A DNA stretch of 64,000 bases, from assembly GCA_017549145.1 (NCBI GenBank), contig JAFYVM010000020.1:62001-126000 (forward strand), in the 5' to 3' direction. This document shows positions 9,850 through 18,136 of the stretch, piece by piece. The notes beneath the pieces were generated by a model, which was not told where the DNA came from, searched no databases, and was given only the letters and a program-made list of their open reading frames with translations. The translations under genes and the position numbers were made by a program. Position 1 is the stretch's first letter. Every line of letters begins with the position of its first letter. Origin of the DNA: Bacteroidales bacterium (GTDB taxonomy: Bacteria; Bacteroidota; Bacteroidia; Bacteroidales; UBA932).

Positions 9850-11322
9850 ATGAATAAAACTTTAAGGCTACTGAGTCTCTCTTTAGCATTTTTAGTTTGT
9901 GTTGTTGCGCAGGCTCAGTCCGTCGGATGGTTGCAGATAAATCAGACGACAACATCTGAAGGGGCAGAATTCTATGTTGACGGCAAGTATGTTACTGATG
10001 TTCCGGCTAAGGTTGCACTTGCTCCTGGAAGGCATAGTATCGTTTTGAAGAAACCGCTTTATTTGGATTATAAGGCTTCGGTCACTATCGTTTCAGGCGA
10101 AACTTCTTCCCTGTCGTTAGAGATGGAGAAGAACTATAATTATGTGTCTGTTTCTGCTCCGCTTGATGCTCAGATTCTTTTAGATGGAAAGGTTATTGGT
10201 GTTAGTGAGTGGTCTGGTAATTTGGAGTGTGGCGAGTATATGCTTCAGGCCAAGAAGGAAGGTTATTTGCCATCTTCTATGAAATTGAAGGTTGAGATGG
10301 GGCGCTCAATGACAGTCACAATACCTGGAATAAAGCCAGTTGAAGGGAGACTGACAGTTGAGTGCAATCTGGATGACTGTATGGTATATGTGGACGGTCG
10401 TTATGTTGGAAATACCCCATTGAAGACAAATGTCCGCATTGGTGATCATTGTGTGAAAGTGGGTTTGCCTAATGGTGCATCTCAAGAGAAGATGGTCACT
10501 ATAGTTGAGGGAAAGACAACTGCTGCCACATTTGAGGGAGAGTATATATATCCTGTCTCTTTAACCACGAATATCCCGACTGCAAAAATGCAGATAGATG
10601 GTCGTTTCTATGAATATGTCAATGTTCCAAAATCTTTGGCTGCAGGTAAGCACGAGGTTCGCGTAATGTCAGATGGATATAAAGGATGTAAGAAAACCAT
10701 CAATGTTACTGAAGGTACCAATGCTGAATATTTCAAATTGAAGGAATATATGTTGGGCGCGGACATTTTCCAGTGGGGACTATATTGCAATATGGGATAT
10801 CAGATTGCGAGATGTCCGGGATTGGAGTTTGGTGCCGGAGTGTTTTTCGCTGGCTTTAACATGGAGTTTTCTGGTTCTGTAGGTTTGCAGAAGTTACCAT
10901 ATTCGTTTATGTCCTACGATCATGAGCAAGTTGATTATGTGTACAGACCGAATCTTTGGAATTTCAAGTTCGGATGGGGCCTTCCTATTGGAACAAGATT
11001 CAGGTTTACACCGCAACTTGGATTTGGACAAGCAACCTTTTCTGGTAGATGTCTTACTTATTCAGACTATGGATATAGTTCTGATCCAGGCTCTTCTTAT
11101 GAGGCTGTCAAGTGTGGCGTTTTCACACCAGGTGCAAGAGTGGATATAGCAATTGCCCGCTGGCTTTCCATTTATGCAAATCCATCGTATATAGTACCTC
11201 TTAAATCAGTTGAAAATCGATCAGAGGTGCTTCAGTTGATGCTAAATGAAACACCTTCACTTGAGAAGTATATCTCTGGTTTCAACATTAGTGTGGGGCT
11301 GTCATTTAATTTGAATTTGTAA
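9850..11322 (+). CDS. Secreted PEGA-domain protein with C-terminal barrel-like region
   Basis: A 490-residue exported protein with a Sec signal peptide ending near VAQAQS (residues 1-24). Residues ~25-300 hold about four PEGA-type repeats, recognisable from phrases such as GAEFYVDGKYVTDVPAKVALAPG, AQILLDGKVIGVSEW, CMVYVDGRYVGNTPLKTNV and AKMQIDGRFYEYVNVPKSL. PEGA domains are small beta-folds found in cell-surface proteins. The C-terminal ~190 residues alternate aromatic and small residues and end in VGLSFNLNL, which resembles an outer-membrane beta-barrel of the kind seen in Bacteroidales. The function is unknown. It is 13 bases after rnr and 13 bases before the next gene, so co-transcription is likely. 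Confidence 0.8.
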   Translation: MNKTLRLLSLSLAFLVCVVAQAQSVGWLQINQTTTSEGAEFYVDGKYVTDVPAKVALAPGRHSIVLKKPLYLDYKASVTIVSGETSSLSLEMEKNYNYVSVSAPLDAQILLDGKVIGVSEWSGNLECGEYMLQAKKEGYLPSSMKLKVEMGRSMTVTIPGIKPVEGRLTVECNLDDCMVYVDGRYVGNTPLKTNVRIGDHCVKVGLPNGASQEKMVTIVEGKTTAATFEGEYIYPVSLTTNIPTAKMQIDGRFYEYVNVPKSLAAGKHEVRVMSDGYKGCKKTINVTEGTNAEYFKLKEYMLGADIFQWGLYCNMGYQIARCPGLEFGAGVFFAGFNMEFSGSVGLQKLPYSFMSYDHEQVDYVYRPNLWNFKFGWGLPIGTRFRFTPQLGFGQATFSGRCLTYSDYGYSSDPGSSYEAVKCGVFTPGARVDIAIARWLSIYANPSYIVPLKSVENRSEVLQLMLNETPSLEKYISGFNISVGLSFNLNL

Positions 11323-11335
11323 GGATTGAGAGCTT

Positions 11336-12823
11336 ATGAAAAGATTACTACTACTATCAATATTGCTATGTGCATCGTTGAGTCTTGTAGGACAGACTAT
11401 CTCAGATAGATTTACCAGCTATGATGAGATGGCTGGAAAGGCTGTCTGGTTTTATAATGTGGATCTTATGAGGGATGCCAGCGGAGATTTTATTTACCAG
11501 ATGGATTCCGCAGGTAAAATCAAGAAGGTTTACAACTCCAGCATATATACGACCCTTTCATCAGAGGAAGTACTTGTGAGCGGAGTATATAAATATAAGG
11601 GAAAGAATTATCTGCAGGTGTATATCTCAGGCACAAGATACTATCTCCTGATCGGTAAGAATAATAACTATCTGATGAATACCCGTTCTGCTTCATATTG
11701 GAAGCAGTTGGCACAGGATGCATCGAAGTATAAATACATTTCAACCAGCTCATATATTGTCAGAGCGAAAGCACAAAATCTTGAAGCTGAGGAATATGCC
11801 AGTTTAAGATGGGGTAATTTGAAAAGACCGCAATCTCTTGATGAAGAGGTTTATATGATCTTTACGACATCGTATAATTCTGTGAATACTTTCAAATTCA
11901 AAGCTCAGGATTTTGAGTTTTTTAGAAAGGACTTTGTTGTTGTCAAGCCAGTAGTAACAGCAACGTCGGTTTCCTCGTCTGAAAATAATGATACTCGAGA
12001 TAAGGTTTCTGCTATGGATGCCAATAGAGTCTTTGATGCAAACCTACAGCCAGGCTATAGCGTGAGAAATTTCCTTTCATCAAAGGGAGAAGCTTATGTT
12101 CCGGATGAGACAATTCCTTTTGCTGTGTATGGCTATTCAAATGGCGAGTATCTGGGCTATCTTCTCGGATATGAATATCGTGTTTCAGCAGGCAATGTAA
12201 GTATTTCTTCAAATGATGCCAAGTACCTGAAGGAAAGAGGAAATAATGGACTGACAGTACGCAAAGAGCAGGCGAAGAAATGGGATGCAGAAAATGTAGA
12301 GCAGTACAATAAGAGAATTGAAGCGTATAATGAAAGGCTTAGACAGGAAGAGGAACAGGCAAGGCTTCAGGTAGAAAATGATAAGAAGAAATCACGCGAA
12401 ATTCTCCAATATCTGAGGAAGAACAGGGCGATTCTTGGTGACTGTTATATCGGTGAGAGCTACAGCGATTACTACCTGAAACTGGAGGTGTGCAACTGGT
12501 TCTCCAAGAGAATCAAGTATCTTGATCTGACTGTAATGGCAGTGAATGGTGTGGGAGACCCAAGATGGTATGACAAGAACAGGGCTGTTAAAAATATTCA
12601 GTGTATTGGATATATTGAATCTTTGAGCAGCGGCACTTACAGGTTTGATGACCTGTTCTATGATTCATCGGAAGTAATAGATGATATCATAGTGTGCGGT
12701 GCAGTGATTACGTTCGAGGATAATTCAAAGATTACAATTGATTCTCAGACTGCAGCTGCGAAGATGTATATAAAGAATCATAACATAGAACTTCCTGATA
12801 ACTTTTATCAATACATAAGGTAA
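11336..12823 (+). CDS. Secreted protein of unknown function
   Basis: A 495-residue protein I do not recognise. It has a Sec signal peptide (MKRLLLLSILLCASLSLVGQ). The middle is rich in Tyr and Ser, and residues ~315-365 form a charged helix likely to be a coiled coil (YNKRIEAYNERLRQEEEQ and onward). The last ~120 residues read like a beta-sandwich domain. It lies between the PEGA-domain gene and a cytosolic helical protein, and its stop overlaps the next start as TAATG. Because the three genes are tightly spaced they probably act together, perhaps in the envelope, but nothing in the sequence says how. Confidence 0.7.
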   Translation: MKRLLLLSILLCASLSLVGQTISDRFTSYDEMAGKAVWFYNVDLMRDASGDFIYQMDSAGKIKKVYNSSIYTTLSSEEVLVSGVYKYKGKNYLQVYISGTRYYLLIGKNNNYLMNTRSASYWKQLAQDASKYKYISTSSYIVRAKAQNLEAEEYASLRWGNLKRPQSLDEEVYMIFTTSYNSVNTFKFKAQDFEFFRKDFVVVKPVVTATSVSSSENNDTRDKVSAMDANRVFDANLQPGYSVRNFLSSKGEAYVPDETIPFAVYGYSNGEYLGYLLGYEYRVSAGNVSISSNDAKYLKERGNNGLTVRKEQAKKWDAENVEQYNKRIEAYNERLRQEEEQARLQVENDKKKSREILQYLRKNRAILGDCYIGESYSDYYLKLEVCNWFSKRIKYLDLTVMAVNGVGDPRWYDKNRAVKNIQCIGYIESLSSGTYRFDDLFYDSSEVIDDIIVCGAVITFEDNSKITIDSQTAAAKMYIKNHNIELPDNFYQYIR

Positions 12824-13392
12824 TGGATAAGCTGATAGCAAGTTGCATCGATGATATGAGGTCCGTTGACGGGACCTTGCCCCTTGCTGCACAGATCCGT
12901 GCTTACGATCTGCTGCAGGCATTGAGTGAGGCTGTGGAGAGGGGGATAATGCCTTCAGAGTCTGTCTCTAAGGAGTTCTGCACTGTTTATGAGGTATATG
13001 GAGCAGTATTGGAGAAGTCTTATGATGAAACAGCTCTCAAGGAGCAGCTGGCTAATGAGCTGGAACCTTTTGAGAAGGCGGTGACTGAAGCTCGTTTCGA
13101 GGCTGCATCTATCGCTGCGCTCCATGAATTTGCAAAGGAAGTATTCGAAATATGGCAGACCAGCGGCATCTTTATGAGACGCCGTGCCTTGAATGAGCTA
13201 CGCGAACGCGCCGGCTTTCGTCTCGAAAGCCACCGCATCGGCAACTACGTTGCCAAGACCTTCGACCTCGCAAACGAGGCTCAGGTTCGCTTCGCCCATG
13301 CTCAGCAGACACTTTTTGCCCACAACGTCGCCTATAAGCTTCGTCCTGGCATCTATGCTGAGATAAATACTATTCTGTCAGGGTTACAATAA
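12823..13392 (+). CDS. Cytosolic helical protein of unknown function
   Basis: A 189-residue protein with no signal peptide or membrane segment, predominantly alpha-helical by composition (many Ala, Glu and Leu), and not recognised. Its ATG overlaps the preceding stop (TAATG), which suggests translational coupling with the secreted protein upstream. Its 3' end overlaps the convergent DUF389 gene by 23 bases. From about 13190 to 13350 the codons become noticeably C- and G-rich compared with the first half of the gene. The start is fixed by the overlap; the function is unknown. Confidence 0.65.
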   Translation: MDKLIASCIDDMRSVDGTLPLAAQIRAYDLLQALSEAVERGIMPSESVSKEFCTVYEVYGAVLEKSYDETALKEQLANELEPFEKAVTEARFEAASIAALHEFAKEVFEIWQTSGIFMRRRALNELRERAGFRLESHRIGNYVAKTFDLANEAQVRFAHAQQTLFAHNVAYKLRPGIYAEINTILSGLQ

Positions 13393-14713
13393 GAGTAATT
13401 TCCTCTGAATTTAGACGGATTTTGAGCCAATTGCTGAGTTTGGTTGTCTGCTCTTCACTTATCGGTTCTTCACATTTTATAATTGCTGTGATGCAAGGTT
13501 GAGCGTAGAGGGAATCTGCTGCAACGCTCGCACCTTGTGCTAATCTGACGTGTTTAACAGAAGGATAAGTGCTGATGATTTCTCTGGTAATCTGCACATA
13601 TGCTATATCATCACCTTTGGCAAGTCTGAGCTCCTCTTTCAATTGTCTGATTTCCTCCTCTCTCTTGGCGACCTCGCTATCCATCTTGTCATAGATGCCC
13701 TTGACTAACTCAATGTCGTTGAGGTCAGCTTCCTTGGAGTCATCTACTATTATAATGCTCTCCTCTTCAATGTCGAACTCAGCTGCGGTTTTCACGATGA
13801 TGCTTTTGGTCTCGTCGTTGATAGGCTCTCCAGTAAAGTAGAGTTCTAGTTTCGAGCCCTCGGTATGGTCTATCTTATAGTCGTAGATGATACTCTTATT
13901 ATAAGATTTAGAGTACTCAATAAACGCAGTGGCATTAGTCTCAAAGTTGGTTCTTTGGATGAGAGTAACAGCAGACCAGATGCTTGGGATTATGAAAAGT
14001 AGTATCAGTATAGAGCTGATTCTTTTTGTTTTGCGTCCGGTTGCCTGGTCCTCATATTCTGTCTGTCTAAACTTAAAATACTTCACGCTGATATAAGTCG
14101 CGAGCATAATGAACAGGCAGTTAATAAAGAACAGATAAAGCGCTCCAAGGAAATATGCAAGGTTTCCGTTTGCCAGACCGAATCCTGCTGTGCAGAGAGG
14201 TGGCATCAATGCAGTGGCAATAGCTACTCCTGAGAATACAGTGCCCTTCTCCTTTCTGCTCTGCTCCAAGATTCCTGCAAAACCACCAAATAATGCAATC
14301 ATTACATCGTAGATTGTTGGGTTGGTGCGTGCAAGCAGCTCGGTTGGATTACTTAAACTCAGTGGTGTAATCAGGAAGTATGCAAATGAAGCGGTAAGAC
14401 TTATGCCGACCATCACGACAAGGTTCTTGCCGGATGATTTCATCAACTGCATGTCGTTCACTCCAAGTCCAAGTCCAAGTCCGAAGATTGGTCCCATAAG
14501 AGGAGAGATGAGCATTGCACCAATTACGACAGGAATTGAATTTACATTGAGACCGACAGATGCAATAATTGTTGCAATCGCTAGGATCCATGCGTTAGGA
14601 CCACGAAAATAGATGTTATTGCGGATAGCCTTTTCTGCCGCCTCAGTGTCGATATGGCCGGCTAGATTTACAGTCTTATGGAAAAGATTCTTGAATGATT
14701 GAAGTAGTTTCAT
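13370..14713 (-). CDS. DUF389 family (TIGR00341-like) membrane protein
   Basis: A 447-residue inner-membrane protein. The N-terminal half has about six transmembrane helices and contains FRGPNAWILAIATIIASVGLN and GAMLISPLMGPIFGLGLG, the hallmark block of the DUF389 family. The C-terminal half is soluble: an alpha/beta stretch, then a charged coiled coil near residues 345-375 (EEEIRQLKEELRLAKG). The biochemical role of this family is not established to my knowledge. It is followed 3' by convergent overlap with the helical protein gene and is probably co-transcribed with the DUF454 gene upstream, whose stop is 17 bases before its ATG. Confidence 0.85.
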   Translation of the reverse strand: MKLLQSFKNLFHKTVNLAGHIDTEAAEKAIRNNIYFRGPNAWILAIATIIASVGLNVNSIPVVIGAMLISPLMGPIFGLGLGLGVNDMQLMKSSGKNLVVMVGISLTASFAYFLITPLSLSNPTELLARTNPTIYDVMIALFGGFAGILEQSRKEKGTVFSGVAIATALMPPLCTAGFGLANGNLAYFLGALYLFFINCLFIMLATYISVKYFKFRQTEYEDQATGRKTKRISSILILLFIIPSIWSAVTLIQRTNFETNATAFIEYSKSYNKSIIYDYKIDHTEGSKLELYFTGEPINDETKSIIVKTAAEFDIEEESIIIVDDSKEADLNDIELVKGIYDKMDSEVAKREEEIRQLKEELRLAKGDDIAYVQITREIISTYPSVKHVRLAQGASVAADSLYAQPCITAIIKCEEPISEEQTTKLSNWLKIRLNSEEITLIVTLTE

Positions 14714-14730
14714 CGTTTTAATGTTTGAGC

Positions 14731-15090
14731 CTATTTAAGAGTCTTGTAGGATAGGATGTGAATGGTAACACCTACGGCGATTGCAATAAACATTCCTCTT
14801 AGTGCCCAGTGTTCTGCGACGAAGATTGCGCAGTAAAGTAGAGTGAGCCACAGAGTGGAAACGGAAACAATCTTTACTCTTAATGGGATTGCCTTGTGCT
14901 GTGTGAAGTTGGCGATATATGTACCAAGTCTAGGGTGGTTCATCAGCCAGTCATGCAGCTTTTTATTTCCACGCAGGAAAAGCGCTGCTGCCAAAAGCAG
15001 AAACGGAGTAGTCGGAAGCACTGGAAGAAATGCACCGAGAATTCCCAGTCCCAGCGCAATCAATCCAAGTATTGTCAGAAATATATTCAC
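14731..15090 (-). CDS. DUF454 (YbaN-like) inner-membrane protein
   Basis: A small membrane protein of 119 residues with the YbaN/DUF454 signature GILGAFLPVLPTTPFLLLAAALF and about three transmembrane helices. I place the start at the GTG at 15088-15090 (MNIFLTILGL). A longer frame could begin with TTG at 15114, but that TTG is the last three bases of the TATATTTG promoter box at 15112-15119, so it should not be transcribed. The revised length also matches the start of E. coli YbaN, which begins just before the equivalent hydrophobic segment. The role of this family is unknown. DUF389 follows in the same direction. Confidence 0.85.
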   Translation of the reverse strand: MNIFLTILGLIALGLGILGAFLPVLPTTPFLLLAAALFLRGNKKLHDWLMNHPRLGTYIANFTQHKAIPLRVKIVSVSTLWLTLLYCAIFVAEHWALRGMFIAIAVGVTIHILSYKTLK

Positions 15091-15111
15091 TGCCTTTGAA
15101 AATTGAGGCTG

Positions 15112-15119
15112 CAAATATA
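15112..15119 (-). promoter_or_regulatory. -7 box of the DUF454-DUF389 operon
   Basis: The minus strand reads TATATTTG, matching TAnnTTTG. Transcription would begin around 15106, about 15 bases before the GTG start at 15090. This is what decides the start of the DUF454 gene. Confidence 0.6.
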
Positions 15120-15179
15120 ATCATTATTGCACGCTTTTTGACCAGCCGGCAGCCATAATCGTTTTTAATAAGGTCAGTT

Positions 15180-15731
15180 ATGAAAAGTGTTATAGCTCTA
15201 GTCCTGGCAGCCATGCTGATTCCGGGACTTGTTTATGCCCAGACAAGGCGAGTGGACAATACTCCAGTCAAGAACTTTGATCTTTATAAGTATTTTGGAC
15301 TCTGGTACGAGATTGCGAGGTTCGATCATAAGTTTGAGAGGGATATGGTGAATGTGAAGGCGGAGTATGTGCTACGCGATGATGGCAAGGTTGATGTCGT
15401 GAATTCCGGATGGAAGAATGGAAACTATAAGAGTGCAATAGGAATGGCTAAGCAGCCTAATCCCGGTAATAACCCAGCACGTCTAAGAGTCTCTTTCTTC
15501 CTTTTCTTTTATTCTGATTACAGGGTGCTGATGCTGGACAATGATTATCAGTATGCTTTGGTCGGCAGCAAGGGCCCCGATTATCTTTGGATTCTTTCCC
15601 GTACTCCGGAAATTGATGATAAGGTCAGGGATAGAATCGTAGATGAGGCACAGCGCCGCGGGTATAATACTTCCAGGCTAATCTGGGTGGATCAGGGAGC
15701 TAGTGTTGGCAGACATAGTAAAAAGAGATAA
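15180..15731 (+). CDS. Bacterial lipocalin (Blc family), secreted
   Basis: A 183-residue lipocalin, a single-domain beta-barrel that binds hydrophobic ligands in the envelope. The GxW motif is clear (YFGLWYEIARFDHKFE), followed by VKAEYVLRDDGKVDVVNSG. The second lipocalin motif appears as FYSDYRVLMLDNDYQYALVGS, and WILSRTPEIDD corresponds to the late Blc motif. The signal peptide ends in GLVYAQ with no lipobox cysteine, so it should be soluble in the periplasm, unlike E. coli Blc, which is a lipoprotein. It is divergent from the DUF454 gene and precedes feoAB, which has its own promoter box. Confidence 0.9.
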   Translation: MKSVIALVLAAMLIPGLVYAQTRRVDNTPVKNFDLYKYFGLWYEIARFDHKFERDMVNVKAEYVLRDDGKVDVVNSGWKNGNYKSAIGMAKQPNPGNNPARLRVSFFLFFYSDYRVLMLDNDYQYALVGSKGPDYLWILSRTPEIDDKVRDRIVDEAQRRGYNTSRLIWVDQGASVGRHSKKR

Positions 15732-15738
15732 ATTTTTC

Positions 15739-15746
15739 TAACTTTG
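15739..15746 (+). promoter_or_regulatory. -7 box of feoAB abutting the start codon
   Basis: TAACTTTG matches TAnnTTTG. Its last base is only 5 bases before the feoAB ATG, so the transcript would begin at or next to the start codon and be leaderless. Confidence 0.6.
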
Positions 15747-15751
15747 CAGCT

Positions 15752-18136
15752 ATGAAACTGTCAGAGTTAGGTACAGGCGAACGTGGCGTCATCGTCAAGG
15801 TGTCAGGTCACGGTAGTTTTCGCAAGAGAATAGTTGAGATGGGGTTTGTGAGAGGCAATAAGGTGAAGGTCATCCTTAATGCTCCTCTGCGCGACCCCAT
15901 TGAGTACGAAATCATAGGCTATAAGATATCTCTGAGACGTGAAGAGGCTTCAAAAATCGAGGTGATCAGTGAGGCTGAAGCAAAGAAACTTCTGACAGAA
16001 AATGAGGCCAGACCAGCTTTGGAAGCTGATGAGAACGAGGATGCATATATCGAAAGAGAGATGTCAACCTTGGCGGCAGAACGAAGAAAGGAAATTCGTG
16101 TAGCCCTTGTCGGTAATCCTAACTGCGGAAAGACCTCTCTCTTTAATATGGCCTCCGGCAGCCATGAGCATGTGGGTAACTACAGCGGTGTTACTGTGGA
16201 TGCAAAGGAGGGCGATTTTGAGTATGGCGGCTATCATTTCAAGATTGTCGATCTTCCAGGAACATATTCCCTTTCGGCCTATAGCCCAGAGGAACTATAT
16301 GTGCGCCGTAATCTCATTGAGGAAATCCCAGATGTAGTCATCAACGTCGTGGATGCCTCAAATCTTCAGCGAAATCTCTATCTCACCACTCAGCTTATTG
16401 ACATGAACCTCAAGGTTGTCATGGCTTTGAACATGTACGATGAACTTGAGGCAAGGGGTGATAAACTTGATATAAAGCAACTTGGATATCTTTTGGGTAT
16501 GCCGATTGTGCCTACTGTGAGCCGCGTGGGAGAAGGATTGGAGGCTTTGTTTGATAAGGTCATCCAGATTGATGAGAACTCAGATCCACACCTGGCCCGT
16601 CATATTCACATTAATCATGGATCAGAGCTCGAGCAGAGCATTGACCGCCTGAAGGTATTGATTCAGAAGAATCAGGATATCCGATATAAGTATTCGACAC
16701 GATTCCTTGCAATCAAATATCTGGAGAATGATAAGGAAGTTGAGGCTGTTGTAGAAAATCTGCCTAACCGTGATGAGATTATCGCAGCGCGTTTCCAGGA
16801 GCAGCAGAGAATCAACGAAATGTTGCATTCAAGCGCAGAGTCCGCTCTTGTGGATGCTAAATACGCCTTTGTTCAGGGTGCTTTGGCTGAGACTTATGAA
16901 CCATATAAGGGTAAAAAGAGCAGACGAACAATTACTGATAAGATCGATGCTTTGGTAACTCATCGTTGGGCTGCCTTCCCGCTATTCTTCTTGATCCTCT
17001 ATGTGGTATTTGACGGTACATTTGTCATCGGTGAGTATCCGATGCAGTGGATCGAATCAATAGTTTCGCATATCGGTGCATTTGTCTCGTCTATAATGGC
17101 GGACGGATGGCTTAAGGATATGATTGTTGATGGTGTAATCGGTGGTGTTGGAAGTGTGTTGGTGTTCTTACCGAACATTCTCCTTTTATACTTCTTCATA
17201 TCATTGTTGGAAGACTCAGGATATATGGCCAGGGCAGCGTTCATCATGGACCGCCTGATGCACAAGATCGGTCTTCATGGAAAGTCGTTCATTCCTATGA
17301 TTATGGGGTTCGGATGTAATGTTCCGGCAATTATGGCTACCCGTACTATCGAGAGCAGAAAGAGCAGGCTGATTACAATGCTGATTATTCCGTTTATGTC
17401 ATGTGCAGGACGAATGCCAGTCTATATTCTTATCGCTGGTGCGTTCTTCCCTAAACATGCAGGGCTAGTGCTTTTGGGAATGTATGCATTGGGTATTTTG
17501 GTGGCTATCGTTGCTGCAAAGATTTTCAGCCATTTCTTCAAGGAGGATGACCTCCCGTTCGTAATGGAGCTTCCTCCATATCGAGTACCTACAGCGAAAT
17601 CTATATTCAGACATACCTGGGAAAAGGGAAAGCAGTATCTTCAGAAGATGAGTGGAATTATCCTCATCTGCTCTATGGTAATCTGGTTCCTTGGATATTT
17701 TCCTAACCATGACAAGTATGATACTGCTCAGCAGCAACAGGAGCACTCATTCATCGGTTATGTCGGTAAGGCTATGGAGCCGGCTCTCAAGCCACTTGGC
17801 TTTGATTGGAAAATGGGAGTGGGTATTGTGGCTGGAGTAGGCGCAAAGGAGCTTGTAGTGAGTACCTTGGGAGTGATGTATGCAGATGACGAGCCGGTTG
17901 CGGCAGAGTCTGTAGACGAAACACGCCTGCAAAGAGCTCTGGTTAAATCCGTTACCCCTGCAGGCGCATTAGCTTATATGGTATTTATCCTTCTTTATTT
18001 CCCTTGTATAGCGACATTTGTAGCTATCAGAAATGAGTCTGGAGGTTGGAAATGGGCAATCCTGACTGCAATCTACACAATCATCCTCGCATGGATCATG
18101 GCCTTCGCTACATTCCAGATTGCCTCTTTTTTTTAG
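15752..18136 (+). CDS. feoB: Fused FeoA-FeoB ferrous iron transporter
   Basis: A 794-residue Fe(II) uptake permease in which FeoA is fused to the N-terminus of FeoB. Residues 1-75 form the SH3-like FeoA domain (GTGERGVIVKVSGHGSFRKR). The GTPase domain begins near residue 115 with G1 GNPNCGKTS at 121-129, G3 DLPG and G4 NMYDE. The membrane part has paired Gate motifs, with GCNVPAIMATR and CAGRMPVYILIAGAF as characteristic segments. The fusion is common in Bacteroidota. The gene appears monocistronic with a promoter box right before the ATG. Its last 29 bases overlap the convergent efflux gene, and the poly-T run near the stop encodes the lysines at that protein's C-terminus. I see no Fur box that I would defend. 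Confidence 0.97.
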   Translation: MKLSELGTGERGVIVKVSGHGSFRKRIVEMGFVRGNKVKVILNAPLRDPIEYEIIGYKISLRREEASKIEVISEAEAKKLLTENEARPALEADENEDAYIEREMSTLAAERRKEIRVALVGNPNCGKTSLFNMASGSHEHVGNYSGVTVDAKEGDFEYGGYHFKIVDLPGTYSLSAYSPEELYVRRNLIEEIPDVVINVVDASNLQRNLYLTTQLIDMNLKVVMALNMYDELEARGDKLDIKQLGYLLGMPIVPTVSRVGEGLEALFDKVIQIDENSDPHLARHIHINHGSELEQSIDRLKVLIQKNQDIRYKYSTRFLAIKYLENDKEVEAVVENLPNRDEIIAARFQEQQRINEMLHSSAESALVDAKYAFVQGALAETYEPYKGKKSRRTITDKIDALVTHRWAAFPLFFLILYVVFDGTFVIGEYPMQWIESIVSHIGAFVSSIMADGWLKDMIVDGVIGGVGSVLVFLPNILLLYFFISLLEDSGYMARAAFIMDRLMHKIGLHGKSFIPMIMGFGCNVPAIMATRTIESRKSRLITMLIIPFMSCAGRMPVYILIAGAFFPKHAGLVLLGMYALGILVAIVAAKIFSHFFKEDDLPFVMELPPYRVPTAKSIFRHTWEKGKQYLQKMSGIILICSMVIWFLGYFPNHDKYDTAQQQQEHSFIGYVGKAMEPALKPLGFDWKMGVGIVAGVGAKELVVSTLGVMYADDEPVAAESVDETRLQRALVKSVTPAGALAYMVFILLYFPCIATFVAIRNESGGWKWAILTAIYTIILAWIMAFATFQIASFF

